From Prevotellaceae bacterium UBA711 (GTDB lineage: Bacteria; Bacteroidota; Bacteroidia; Bacteroidales; Bacteroidaceae), in contig DBLZ01000032.1 in assembly GCA_002297545.1 (NCBI GenBank), positions 1 to 42,945 of the forward strand: a stretch of 42,945 nt of DNA. Reading direction: 5' to 3'. Made by a program: the position numbers and the translations under genes. The notes below the pieces were generated by a model. The model had not been told where the DNA came from and ran no database searches. It worked only from the letters and a program-made list of their open reading frames with translations. Each line of letters begins with the position of its first letter. Positions within the stretch are counted from its first letter, which is position 1. This document shows positions 8,799 to 17,239 of the stretch, piece by piece.

Positions 8799-10061
8799 AT
8801 GAGCAACCAACAAGATAACAACTTTGACATGGGTCTGCCCATCATTGGCATACCACAGACCAACAACTGCATCATCAAGGTCATAGGTGTGGGCGGCGGC
8901 GGCGGCAATGCCGTGAACCACATGTACCGCGAGGGCATACACGACGTGTCCTATGTCGTGTGCAACACCGACAAGAAGGCCCTGGAGGATGCCTCCGTAC
9001 CCAACCACCTGCAACTGGGCAACGACGGTTTGGGCGCAGGCAACCGTCCCGAGAAGGCACGCCAAGCAGCAGAAAGCAGCATAGAGGCCATACAGCAGAT
9101 GCTTAACGACGGCACACGCATGGTGTTCATCACTGCCGGCATGGGCGGAGGCACGGGAACCGGAGCCGCTCCCATCATTGCCAAATGCGCCAAGGACGCA
9201 GGCATACTGACCGTGGGCATCGTCACCATTCCCTTCAAGTTCGAGGGCACGCCAAAGATAGCGCAGGCACTGGACGGTGTGGAGGAGATATCCAAGCACG
9301 TGGATGCCCTGCTGGTAATCAACAACGAACGTCTGCGCGAGATCTACCCGGACCTGGGCGTGCGCAATGCCTTTGCCAAAGCCGATGACACGCTTACCAT
9401 CGCCGCCAAAAGCATAGCGGAGATCATCACCATGCACGGCATCATCAACCTGGACTTCCAGGACGTCACCACGGTGCTGAAGGACGGCGGCGTGGCTATC
9501 ATGAGTACCGGCTACGGCGAGGGAGAGAACCGCGTCACCAAGGCCCTGCAGGAGGCCATCACATCCCCCTTGCTGAACCACAACGACATATTCAACTCCA
9601 AGAAAGTGCTCCTGAACATCAACTTCTGTGCCGACGACGATCACAGTGAACTGATGATGGAAGAGATGAACGAGATACACGAGTTCATGGGCAAGTTCCG
9701 CAACGATGTGGAGACCAAGTGGGGACTGGCCACCGACTCCAGCCTGGGCAACAAGGTGAAGATCACGCTGCTGGCCACCGGCTTCGGTCTGAAGAGCATC
9801 AGCGGCATGAACACCCACATGGAGGAAAAGAAGGAGAAGATCTCGGACGAGGAGCGCGAGCGTCAGGAAGTTCTGGAAGAGCTTATCAGCACCTATTACC
9901 CCGATGCCAGCAAGGCATGCAAACTACGGCACAACAACATTTTCCTCTACACGGAAGACTGCATGGACAACGATGACATCATCTCCCGCGTGGATGCCAC
10001 GCCCACATGCCGCCGAACCAAGGACGAACTGAACCGGCTTAAGAGCGACAGCATGGCATAG
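8799..10061 (+). CDS. ftsZ: FtsZ, tubulin-like division GTPase
   Basis: The cytoplasmic GTPase that polymerises into the division ring. At 420 residues it has the nucleotide-binding GVGGGGGNAVNHM (30-42), the tubulin signature GGGTGTG (116-122), and the catalytic T7-loop residues N217, D219 and D222 in NLDFQD. The C-terminal tail after the GTPase fold is short. It contains DNDDIISRVDATPTCRRTK, which resembles the conserved C-terminal peptide region used by Bacteroidetes FtsZ to bind FtsA. It is the last gene of the dcw operon in this window and is followed 30 bases later by a hairpin with a T tract. Confidence 0.98.
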   Translation: MSNQQDNNFDMGLPIIGIPQTNNCIIKVIGVGGGGGNAVNHMYREGIHDVSYVVCNTDKKALEDASVPNHLQLGNDGLGAGNRPEKARQAAESSIEAIQQMLNDGTRMVFITAGMGGGTGTGAAPIIAKCAKDAGILTVGIVTIPFKFEGTPKIAQALDGVEEISKHVDALLVINNERLREIYPDLGVRNAFAKADDTLTIAAKSIAEIITMHGIINLDFQDVTTVLKDGGVAIMSTGYGEGENRVTKALQEAITSPLLNHNDIFNSKKVLLNINFCADDDHSELMMEEMNEIHEFMGKFRNDVETKWGLATDSSLGNKVKITLLATGFGLKSISGMNTHMEEKKEKISDEERERQEVLEELISTYYPDASKACKLRHNNIFLYTEDCMDNDDIISRVDATPTCRRTKDELNRLKSDSMA

Positions 10062-10090
10062 CAGCCTCAACTGCCACACAATATAATCCA

Positions 10091-10121
10091 AACCACGGCC
10101 CTACTCCCGGACCGTGGTTTT
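10091..10121 (+). terminator. Rho-independent terminator after ftsZ
   Basis: An 8-bp stem (AACCACGG at 10091-10098 with CCGTGGTT at 10112-10119) with a 13-nt loop, ending in T residues. It lies 30 bases after the ftsZ stop and closes the dcw operon. A second, short GC hairpin (TGCCCGC / GCGGGCA, 10126-10143) follows directly. Confidence 0.85.
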
Positions 10122-10392
10122 ATATTGCCCGCACTCGCGGGCATCCGGCACACTTGGCGCAACCACCCGTCGGCAGAGGTCTGCCCGTGTCGCCTACCAA
10201 GTCCAAGCCCCGTGACTCAGGAAAACACGCCACACATGACTATGGCAGAATAAACCGGTTTGTGCCAGTGCAAGAACCGGTTCTTTCCAACGAATAAACC
10301 GGATGTTGGGATCGTGAGAACCGGTTCATCCGCCCTTTGCCACACGGGCTTCGCCGCATGCAGCCACGACAACAAGGACCTCACTCCACGAC
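10122..10392. other. Non-coding region between convergent ftsZ and recO
   Basis: No gene is supported here. The stretch contains a 7-bp GC hairpin at 10126-10143 with an ACTC loop, a small palindrome GGCAGAGGTCTGCC at 10172-10185, and the four-unit AACCGGTT array at 10253-10340. The short open frames that run through it lack family features and are shadows of the recO region. Confidence 0.75.
10253..10340. repeat. Four-unit 22-bp phased AACCGGTT array (copy 1)
   Basis: The 8-bp palindrome AACCGGTT starts at 10253, 10275 and 10319, with a variant AACCGGAT at 10297. All four starts are exactly 22 bp apart. The 12-14 bases after each core vary; the second unit is part of the longer palindrome AAGAACCGGTTCTT (10272-10285). 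The array lies between the 3' ends of ftsZ and recO. A second array with the same period lies at 25984-26071. Conserved units this short with such short variable parts do not fit CRISPR. Confidence 0.9.
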
Positions 10393-11115
10393 CTAAGAAA
10401 ACACTTCCCGCAGGATATCCAGGCTCTGCAGTTCGCCGAACGCGGGTACATGCAGGCGATAGTACAGCAAGAGCACCTCCATCATGCGGCGCCTGCCGGC
10501 AACAGTCATCCCCAGCCTTCGCATGCTGCCGTAGTCCAGCCTCAGCAGAATGGGAATCCATCTCGCCTCGTCAGCCATCAGGTAATGGCCATGCCCGGGC
10601 ACCAAGGATACATAGCACGCACCCCTCAGGTCGTAAACCTTGCGGCGACCGTAGCCATCCACACCGGGCAGTATGCCCAGGAAACGCGTCAGCCTCAGCA
10701 TGAGCTGCAAATGGAAATCCGCAATGCCATCGTCCGCCTCGTCGAACCAGCGCAACGACTTCTCCAGAAAGGCAAACAGCGCGACGTTCTCGCCCTCGCT
10801 CTTGAGACTATGAAAAAGGAACTCTCCGAGAAACATGGATATGGCCGCCTTCACCGGATGATAGGGCAACGTCTGCCAAGGAGAGGAGATGGAAGCGTTC
10901 CTGACAGTCTGGATATCCCTGGAGGGACGAAAGTCCATGGTCACGTCCACCACGTTCAGCACCTGCCACAATGCAGACCTGCCATCGGACCTGCGGCCGC
11001 GCGACACCCTGGCCATGCAACTTGTCATGCCGTGACGCTCGGTGAAAAGAGATACCACCAATTTACTGTCGCTATAGTGTATAGCCCTCAAAACCAAAGC
11101 CCGCGTCGTGCACAT
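10393..11115 (-). CDS. recO: RecO, DNA repair protein
   Basis: RecO acts with RecR and RecF to load RecA on single-stranded DNA during gap repair. The 240-residue protein has the family N-terminal OB-fold start, TTRALVLRAIHYSDSKLVV followed by FTERHG and ARVSRG, and a helical C-terminal domain (FLGEFLFHSLK, DFHLQLMLRLTRFLGI). The ATG at 11115 gives the typical RecO start. It is a single gene facing ftsZ and diverging from the tRNA-Glu/rpsT unit, an order I recall from other Bacteroidales. No promoter of the TAnnTTTG form was evident upstream on this strand. Confidence 0.92.
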   Translation of the reverse strand: MCTTRALVLRAIHYSDSKLVVSLFTERHGMTSCMARVSRGRRSDGRSALWQVLNVVDVTMDFRPSRDIQTVRNASISSPWQTLPYHPVKAAISMFLGEFLFHSLKSEGENVALFAFLEKSLRWFDEADDGIADFHLQLMLRLTRFLGILPGVDGYGRRKVYDLRGACYVSLVPGHGHYLMADEARWIPILLRLDYGSMRRLGMTVAGRRRMMEVLLLYYRLHVPAFGELQSLDILREVFS

Positions 11116-11217
11116 GTCTCAATAGGATAAAACGCCGCGAATATAGGGCATTTGGCCCAAAACACACGGATTATTAGCAAAAAACACACGGCCACGTGAT
11201 TTTTTCCTCTAATTTGT

Positions 11218-11248
11218 TTTGCCAATTCAAAGAATCGGCGTACCTTTG
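11218..11248 (+). promoter_or_regulatory. Bacteroidetes-type promoter for tRNA-Glu-rpsT
   Basis: A -33 element TTTG (11218-11221) and a -7 element TACCTTTG (11241-11248) are separated by exactly 19 bp, matching the Bacteroidetes primary sigma factor consensus. The tRNA-Glu gene starts 67 bases after the -7 element. Confidence 0.85.
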
Positions 11249-11315
11249 CATCCGCGAAAACGAGACAACAACGCCCCGTTGACCGCACTGGCGCGCTACG
11301 ACGCACCGAAGGTAA

Positions 11316-11387
11316 GGTCCCTTCGTCTATCGGTTAGGACGAGAGATTTTCATTCTCTAAAGAGGAGTTCGACTCTCCTAGGGACTA
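11316..11387 (+). tRNA. tRNA-Glu (anticodon TTC)
   Basis: A 72-nt cloverleaf: acceptor GGTCCCT pairs with AGGGACT (first pair G-U), the anticodon stem AGAGA/TCTCT encloses loop TTTTCAT with anticodon TTC, and the T arm is GAGGAGTTCGACTCTCC. The discriminator base is A and the CCA end is not encoded. It sits 29 bases upstream of rpsT and is probably cotranscribed with it. Confidence 0.96.
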
Positions 11388-11416
11388 CATAATCACAAGA
11401 AACAGACTAAACAGAC

Positions 11417-11671
11417 ATGGCAAATCACAAGTCATCCTTAAAGAGAATCCGTCAGGAGCAGAAGAGAAGACTCCACAACAGATATTACGCTAAGACCATG
11501 CGTAATGCTGTCCGCAAGTTGCGCGCCACCACAGACAAGGCCGCCGCAATAGAAATGTACCCCAGCGTTCAGAAGAGCCTAGACAAGTTGGCCAAGATCA
11601 ACGTCATCCACAAGAACAAGGCCTCTAACCTCAAGAGCAAGTTGGCTCTCTACATTCAGAAGTTGGGCTAA
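11417..11671 (+). CDS. rpsT: 30S ribosomal protein S20
   Basis: A small, very basic primary-binding protein of the 30S subunit that contacts 16S rRNA. The 84-residue protein begins MANHKSSLKRIRQEQKRR, the S20 signature, and is lysine-rich and helical throughout. It lies between tRNA-Glu and gyrB, and its own terminator hairpin begins 27 bases after the stop. Confidence 0.97.
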   Translation: MANHKSSLKRIRQEQKRRLHNRYYAKTMRNAVRKLRATTDKAAAIEMYPSVQKSLDKLAKINVIHKNKASNLKSKLALYIQKLG

Positions 11672-11697
11672 TCCCCCTTTTGATTCTCTTATTAAGG

Positions 11698-11739
11698 CAG
11701 AAAATACCACGGCTTCCCTCTACGGGAGGCCGTTTTCTG
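11698..11739 (+). terminator. Rho-independent terminator after rpsT
   Basis: A 9-bp stem (CGGCTTCCC 11710-11718 with GGGAGGCCG 11724-11732, one G-U pair) and a 5-nt loop, followed by TTTTCTG. The flanking CAGAAAA and TTTTCTG are complementary and extend the structure. Confidence 0.88.
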
Positions 11740-11911
11740 TATTCCCGCGACACACACGACGCCCCGCACCGACTTCGCACAGGCACACGCGAGACTCCCC
11801 GCCACAAGCACCTGCCCGCACAGAAGTCCCATTCGACAACACATCATCCGCAATAGGCACAAATAGGCAAAAAGAACGTGACACGATGGCCGTTTTGTCA
11901 TGATTTTTTTG

Positions 11912-11919
11912 TATCTTTG
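11912..11919 (+). promoter_or_regulatory. Probable -7 promoter element for gyrB
   Basis: TATCTTTG matches TAnnTTTG and lies 27 bases upstream of the gyrB ATG. A TTTG at 11894-11897 is only 14 bp upstream, closer than the usual 19, so the -33 element is uncertain. Confidence 0.6.
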
Positions 11920-11946
11920 TAGCCATAAGACAGACTATAACATACA

Positions 11947-13926
11947 ATGGACGAGACAAGTACAAACAACTCCAATTACAGTGCCTCCAATATCCAGGTA
12001 TTGGAAGGCCTGGAAGCCGTGCGCAAACGCCCTGCCATGTACATAGGCGACATAAGCAAGAAAGGCTTGCACCACCTCGTGTACGAGACCGTGGACAACT
12101 CCATAGACGAAGCGCTGGCCGGATATTGCACCCACATAGAGGTAACGATAAACGAAGACAACAGCATCACCGTGCAGGACAACGGCCGCGGCATCCCCGT
12201 GGACATGCACGAGAAGGAGCACAAGAGTGCCCTGGAGGTGGTGATGACCGTACTGCACGCCGGCGGCAAGTTCGACAAGGGTTCCTACAAGGTATCCGGC
12301 GGCCTGCACGGCGTGGGCGTCAGTTGTGTGAACGCCCTGTCCGAGAAGATGCTGTCACAGGTCTTCCGCGACGGCAAGGTGTATCAGCAGCAGTATCATC
12401 GTGGCAAGCCGGACGCACCGGTGACCGTGGTGGGCGAGACCGACCTGCGGGGCACACGCCAGCAGTTCTGGCCCGACGACACCATCTTCACCACCACGGT
12501 GTATGACTACGACGTACTGGCCAACCGCATGCGCGAGTTGGCATATCTGAACGCCGGCATACACATCACCCTCACCGACATGCGCGCCGAACAGAACGAG
12601 GCCGCAGGCATAGAGGGCATACGCAAGGAGGTATTCTACAGCGAAGGCGGACTGCGCGACTTTGTACGCTACATAGACAGCACGCGCACCAAACTCATCG
12701 ACGATGTCATCTATCTCAACACCGATAAGCAGGGCACCCCGATAGAGGTAGCCATCATGTACAACACGGGCTACTCCGAGAACCTGCACTCCTACGTAAA
12801 CAACATCAATACCATAGAGGGCGGCACCCACCTGCAGGGCTTCCGCACCGCCCTGACACGTACGCTCAAGTCCTATGCCGAGAAGCAGTGCGTCAAGGAA
12901 CTGGAGAAGTTGGCCAAGAACCACGTGGAGATCTCGGGCGAGGACTTCCGCGAGGGCCTCACGGCAGTAATCAGCGTGAAGGTGGCAGAACCTCAGTTCG
13001 AGGGCCAGACCAAGACCAAGTTGGGCAACAGCGAGGTGGCCGGTGCCGTGCAGCAGGCCGTGGGCGAGGCCCTGACCAACTATCTGGAGGAACATCCGCG
13101 CGAGGCAAAGGTGATAGTGGACAAGGTGATACTGGCCGCCACGGCACGTGTGGCAGCACGCAAGGCCCGCGAAAGCGTACAGCGCAAGTCGCCAATGGCC
13201 GGAGGCGGACTGCCTGGCAAACTGGCCGACTGCTCGGACAGGGATGCAGCCAACTGCGAACTGTTCATAGTCGAGGGAGACTCTGCCGGCGGCAGTGCCA
13301 AGCAGGGACGCAACCGTCACTTCCAGGCCATCCTGCCCATACGAGGCAAGATATTCAACGTGGAGCGCGTGATGTGGCACAAAGCCTTCGAGCACGAGGA
13401 GGTGAACAACATCATACAGGCCTTGGGCGTGCGCTTCGGCCTGGGCGAGGACAGCAAGGAGGCCAACTACGAGAAGTTGCGCTACTACAAGATAATAATC
13501 ATGACCGATGCCGATGTCGATGGTTCACACATCGACACACTGCTGATGACACTCTTCTACCGCTACATGCCCGAGCTGATACGCAACGGACACCTCTACA
13601 TAGCCACACCGCCCCTCTACCGCTGCACCATAGGCAAGCACGAGGAGTACTGCTATGACGAGAACAGCCGCCTGCGTTTCATCAATCAGTATGCCAACGG
13701 ACAGGAGAACATGGTGCACACCCAGCGTTACAAAGGTCTGGGTGAGATGAACGCCGAGCAGTTGTGGGACACGACCATGAACCCCGAACACCGTTTGCTC
13801 AAGCAGGTGGCCATAGAGGACGCGGCACAGGCCGACTATGTCTTCTCCATGCTCATGGGTGAGGACGTGGCTCCGCGCCGCGACTTCATAGAACAGAATG
13901 CCACATACGCCAACATTGATGCATAA
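11947..13926 (+). CDS. gyrB: DNA gyrase subunit B
   Basis: The ATPase subunit of DNA gyrase, which with GyrA introduces negative supercoils. The 659-residue protein has the GHKL ATP-binding motifs VDNSIDEALAG (around D50/N51) and DNGRGIP (78-84), then GGLHGVGVS. The TOPRIM domain begins EGDSAGGS (443-450), with metal-binding DADVDGSH at 521-528. The C-terminal QRYKGLGEMN is present. It is close to the usual length of Bacteroidetes GyrB. ParE is the alternative paralogue; the rpsT-gyrB neighbourhood favours GyrB. A perfect 16-bp inverted repeat follows the stop. Confidence 0.95.
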   Translation: MDETSTNNSNYSASNIQVLEGLEAVRKRPAMYIGDISKKGLHHLVYETVDNSIDEALAGYCTHIEVTINEDNSITVQDNGRGIPVDMHEKEHKSALEVVMTVLHAGGKFDKGSYKVSGGLHGVGVSCVNALSEKMLSQVFRDGKVYQQQYHRGKPDAPVTVVGETDLRGTRQQFWPDDTIFTTTVYDYDVLANRMRELAYLNAGIHITLTDMRAEQNEAAGIEGIRKEVFYSEGGLRDFVRYIDSTRTKLIDDVIYLNTDKQGTPIEVAIMYNTGYSENLHSYVNNINTIEGGTHLQGFRTALTRTLKSYAEKQCVKELEKLAKNHVEISGEDFREGLTAVISVKVAEPQFEGQTKTKLGNSEVAGAVQQAVGEALTNYLEEHPREAKVIVDKVILAATARVAARKARESVQRKSPMAGGGLPGKLADCSDRDAANCELFIVEGDSAGGSAKQGRNRHFQAILPIRGKIFNVERVMWHKAFEHEEVNNIIQALGVRFGLGEDSKEANYEKLRYYKIIIMTDADVDGSHIDTLLMTLFYRYMPELIRNGHLYIATPPLYRCTIGKHEEYCYDENSRLRFINQYANGQENMVHTQRYKGLGEMNAEQLWDTTMNPEHRLLKQVAIEDAAQADYVFSMLMGEDVAPRRDFIEQNATYANIDA

Positions 13927-13972
13927 ACACGCATGCACGTCAGACATATCATAACATAACCAACCATACCAC

Positions 13973-14014
13973 ACGATGGGCAGGGAAGCGACACACGACT
14001 TCCCTGCCCATCGT
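13973..14014. terminator. 16-bp perfect inverted repeat after gyrB
   Basis: The arms 13973-13988 (ACGATGGGCAGGGAAG) and 13999-14014 are exact complements with a 10-nt loop. There is no T tract, so it is an untypical terminator. It ends 13 bases before the ATG of the next gene (14028) and could also limit ribosome access there. Confidence 0.6.
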
Positions 14015-14027
14015 ACTACATGACAAT

Positions 14028-14606
14028 ATGAACAACCATCCGATCATCTCCGAAGAGTACGACAAGATGCAGCGTGGCGAGGTCTACCAGGCCACCGAAC
14101 ACAACCTGTGCCAGGAGCTGAACCGCATGAAGGACATGTGCTGGGAGTACAACCGCCTGCGCCCGACAGACTTCGAAGCACGCCGGCAGATGCTGCGCGA
14201 CATTCTGGGCGAATGTCACGACGACACGTTTATCGTGCAGCCGTTCCTGTGCGACTTTGGCCGCCATATACGCGTGGGCAAGGGCTTCTTTGCCAACTTC
14301 AACCTCACCGTGCTGGACGAGGCTCCGGTAACCTTCGGCAACGACTGCTTCGTGGGACCCAACGTGGGAATATACACCGCCTGCCACAGTACCGCCCCCG
14401 TAGAACGAAATACGCGGCGGGAATGGGCACGCCCTGTGACCATAGGCAACAACTGCTGGATAGGCGGCGGAACCACCATCCTGCCTGGCGTGACCATAGG
14501 CGACAACTGCACCATCGGTGCGGGCAGCGTGGTGGTGAAGGACATACCGGCGGGCAGCATAGCCGTGGGCAACCCGTGCCGCGTGGTCAGGACGTTGGAC
14601 ACATAA
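14028..14606 (+). CDS. Maltose/galactoside-type O-acetyltransferase (left-handed beta-helix)
   Basis: A cytoplasmic acetyl-CoA-dependent O-acetyltransferase of the LacA/Maa/NodL family. The N-terminal helical cap (residues 1-60: EEYDKMQRGEVYQATEHNL) is the mac domain found in this group. Hexapeptide repeats follow from about residue 70 to 185, including VTFGNDCFVGPNVGIYTACH, with the family catalytic histidine at H120. The C-terminal coil has IGNNCWIGGGTTILPGVTIG and VVKDIPAGSIAVGNPCR. At 192 residues it is full length. The natural acceptor cannot be deduced; these enzymes often act on sugars in detoxification. It lies 16 bases before a YjbR gene on the same strand. Confidence 0.9.
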   Translation: MNNHPIISEEYDKMQRGEVYQATEHNLCQELNRMKDMCWEYNRLRPTDFEARRQMLRDILGECHDDTFIVQPFLCDFGRHIRVGKGFFANFNLTVLDEAPVTFGNDCFVGPNVGIYTACHSTAPVERNTRREWARPVTIGNNCWIGGGTTILPGVTIGDNCTIGAGSVVVKDIPAGSIAVGNPCRVVRTLDT

Positions 14607-14622
14607 TATATAGTACGCACAC

Positions 14623-15021
14623 ATGGACATAGAGACACTTCGGGCCTACTGCCTATCCCTTCCCCTGGTAACAGAGGACTTTCCCTTCGACGAGGAGGTG
14701 CTGGTCTTCCGCGTGAACGGCAAGATATTCGCCATGATGAACCTGGTGAACACCGAGTGGTTCGTGCTCAAATGCCAGCCTGACCTGGCCTTAGAGCTAC
14801 GCGAACGCTATCCGGAGATTGCCCCGGCCTGGCACATGAACAAGCGTCACTGGAACCAGATCAACCTATACGGCACCCTGTCGGCCGGCCTGGTCAGGGC
14901 AATGGTGGCGCACAGTTATGCCCTGGTGGCCGCCAAGTTGTCCAAGGCTTTCCGTACGGCCCACTCCGAGGTGATGGCCGTGCAACCTGAAAAAGGTTAC
15001 CTGACAACCGAGACTGAATAA
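14623..15021 (+). CDS. MmcQ/YjbR family DNA-binding-fold protein
   Basis: A 132-residue protein of the MmcQ/YjbR family (a fold related to double-wing DNA-binding proteins; biochemical role not established). Family features are the start MDIETLRAYCLSLP, then TEDFPFDEEVLVFRVNGKIFA, the lysine-rich CQPDLALELRERYP, and the closing HWNQINLYG with LVAAKLSKAFR. It probably shares a transcript with the preceding acetyltransferase. About 20 residues after the domain (MAVQPEKGYL onward) are not conserved in my memory of the family. Confidence 0.88.
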   Translation: MDIETLRAYCLSLPLVTEDFPFDEEVLVFRVNGKIFAMMNLVNTEWFVLKCQPDLALELRERYPEIAPAWHMNKRHWNQINLYGTLSAGLVRAMVAHSYALVAAKLSKAFRTAHSEVMAVQPEKGYLTTETE

Positions 15022-15101
15022 GGACGCCTCAGCGTAAATTACACGGAACAACACGCCACGTCCCCCCTTCCAGAACCTCACCCCTAAAGCAAAACATACC
15101 T

Positions 15102-17186
15102 ATGAAACACAGACTTGTCAAGACCTCCCTCATGCTGTGCCTCCTGCTGATGTGCAGCATCGCTGCCTTGGCGCAGAAGAAAATCCGCGTGGCCTGCGTG
15201 GGCAACAGCATCACGTACGGCTATACCCTGCCCGACCGCGAGGTCAATGCCTACCCCTCCAAACTGCAGAAGATGCTGGGCGACGGTTACGAGGTGGGCA
15301 ACTTCGGCCGCTCCAGTGCCACACTGCTGCAACATGGGCATTTCCCATACATCCAACAGAAAGAGTACCGCGACGCCTTGGAATTTGCCGGAGACATCGT
15401 GGTCATCCACCTGGGCATCAACGACACAGATCCGCGCAACTGGCCAAACTACGGCGACGAGTTCATCAGCGACTACCGCGCCCTCATACGGTCTTTCCGC
15501 GAGGTCAATCCCTCGGTACGCATCATCATCGCCCGCATGACGCCGCTGTCTGACCGGCATCCGCGCTTCGAGTCCGGCACACGCGACTGGCACGACCGAA
15601 TACAGGAAGCCATCAGCATAGTGGCACGTGCCGAGGGGGTCCAACTGATAAACTTCTATGAGCCTCTGCTGCCCTACCCCTACATCCTGCACGATGCCAT
15701 CCACCCCAACGTTGAGGGCGCCGAGATGCTGGCGGAAATAGTTTACCGTGGCATCACGGGTGACTATGGCGGGCTGAGTATGTCTCCGCTGTACACCGAC
15801 AACATGGTGTTACAGCATGGCCGCGACCTCACAATCCAAGGCACTGCGGACGCAGGCCAAAAGGTCACGGTGGCCATAGCCGGTCAAAAACGACGTGCGG
15901 TGGCCGACACCGACGGCCGTTGGCAGGTGGCTCTTCGCCCGTTGAAAGCAGGAGGCCCATACACGTTGGCCGTCTCCACCGACCGTAGCAAGCTGACCTA
16001 CCGCAACGTCCTGGCGGGCGAAGTGTGGCTGTGTTCGGGACAGTCCAACATGGAGTTCATGCTCTGCCAAGCCGCCACAGGCAAACAGGACATTCCACAG
16101 GCCGAATGCCCCGACATACGCCTCTTTGACATGAAGGCCCGCTGGCGCACAAATGCCGTGGAATGGGCAGAAAATACGCTGGACTCACTCAATCACCTCC
16201 AATACTTCCGTCCCACGACATGGACGGAATGCACTCCACAGACGGCATCGGCATTTTCCGCCGTGGCCTACTACTTCGGCCGCATGCTGCAGGACAGCCT
16301 CCACGTTCCCGTGGGGCTGATATGCAACGCCGTGGGAGGTTCGCCCACAGAAGCCTGGGTGCCACGCCGCACCTTGGAGCACGAGTTCCCTGCCATACTG
16401 AGGAACTGGACATCAAACGACTTCATCCAGCCCTGGGTGCGCGAACGTGCTGCCCAAAACGTGCGCCGGTCCGGCAACCGATTTCAACGTCACCCATACG
16501 AGCCGTGCTATCTCTTCGAGTCCGGCATCCTGCCCTTGCAGCACTTCCCCATCCGTGGCGTGATATGGTATCAGGGCGAGTCCAATGCCCACAACATAGA
16601 GGCTCACGAACGTCTGTTCCGGCTCTTGGTCCAAGGATGGCGGGAGTATTGGGACGACGACACACTGCCCTTCTATTACGTACAGCTGTCCAGCCTGAAC
16701 CGCCCATCCTGGCCGCTCTTCCGCGACAGCCAGCGACGCCTACAGGCCTCCATTCCGCACACAGGCATGGCCGTAAGTTCCGATGTGGGCAATCCCGGTG
16801 ACGTGCACCCCACGCATAAGCTGGAAGTGGGCCAACGCCTGGCACGCCAGGCCCTTCACCACACCTACGATCAGAAGCAAATAGTGCCGTCCGGTCCCAT
16901 GTACCGCGCGGTGGACTTCCGCAACGGGGCGGCATACGTGCAGTTCGACTATGCCGACGGCCTACGCCCGGCCCACGACGGCGACTCCATCCTGACATTT
17001 GAGCTGGCCGGCGAAGACCACACCTTCTACCCCGCCCGGGCCGAGGTACAGGGACATACCGTACAGGTACACAGTCCGCAAGTGCCCATGCCCCGCATCG
17101 TGCGCTACGGATGGCAGCCATATACCCGCGCCAATCTGGTGAACAGCGACGGTCTGCCGGCATCCACATTCCGCTCGGACTACTGA
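15102..17186 (+). CDS. Secreted double esterase: SGNH hydrolase fused to sialate-O-acetylesterase domain
   Basis: A 694-residue exported protein with a Sec signal (residues 1-25, ending AALAQ). Two hydrolase modules are visible. The first (about 28-220) is an SGNH/GDSL lipase-like domain with the nucleophile motif GNS at 34-36, HLGIND at 102-107 and the catalytic DAIH at 197-200. The second (about 225-690) is a sialate-O-acetylesterase-type domain with GQSNMEF at 312-318 (nucleophile S314), WYQGESN at 488-494 and DVHPTH at 566-571 (H568). Both catalytic sets look intact. It probably removes O-acetyl or other acyl esters from host or plant glycans in the periplasm. A membrane acyltransferase gene follows 53 bases later. 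The substrate is inferred only from the family. Confidence 0.88.
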   Translation: MKHRLVKTSLMLCLLLMCSIAALAQKKIRVACVGNSITYGYTLPDREVNAYPSKLQKMLGDGYEVGNFGRSSATLLQHGHFPYIQQKEYRDALEFAGDIVVIHLGINDTDPRNWPNYGDEFISDYRALIRSFREVNPSVRIIIARMTPLSDRHPRFESGTRDWHDRIQEAISIVARAEGVQLINFYEPLLPYPYILHDAIHPNVEGAEMLAEIVYRGITGDYGGLSMSPLYTDNMVLQHGRDLTIQGTADAGQKVTVAIAGQKRRAVADTDGRWQVALRPLKAGGPYTLAVSTDRSKLTYRNVLAGEVWLCSGQSNMEFMLCQAATGKQDIPQAECPDIRLFDMKARWRTNAVEWAENTLDSLNHLQYFRPTTWTECTPQTASAFSAVAYYFGRMLQDSLHVPVGLICNAVGGSPTEAWVPRRTLEHEFPAILRNWTSNDFIQPWVRERAAQNVRRSGNRFQRHPYEPCYLFESGILPLQHFPIRGVIWYQGESNAHNIEAHERLFRLLVQGWREYWDDDTLPFYYVQLSSLNRPSWPLFRDSQRRLQASIPHTGMAVSSDVGNPGDVHPTHKLEVGQRLARQALHHTYDQKQIVPSGPMYRAVDFRNGAAYVQFDYADGLRPAHDGDSILTFELAGEDHTFYPARAEVQGHTVQVHSPQVPMPRIVRYGWQPYTRANLVNSDGLPASTFRSDY

Positions 17187-17239
17187 AACATGGGAACAAG
17201 ACACAACCCTCATCACACCAACCACACCTTATCATATAT

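Noticed and set aside
10253..10340. CRISPR array
   Set aside because: The conserved part is only 8-13 bp and the variable parts 9-14 bp; there are no cas genes, and unit length is far below CRISPR repeat-spacer size.
12355..13395. Long open frame antisense to gyrB
   Set aside because: It is a shadow created by codon bias in GC-rich DNA and has no family features. The same applies to long antisense frames over mraY, murG, ftsZ, comM, fumarase, the dehydratase and the permease.
17111..17239. Upstream extension of the acyltransferase
   Set aside because: It is another frame of the esterase gene; the family sequence begins at 17240.
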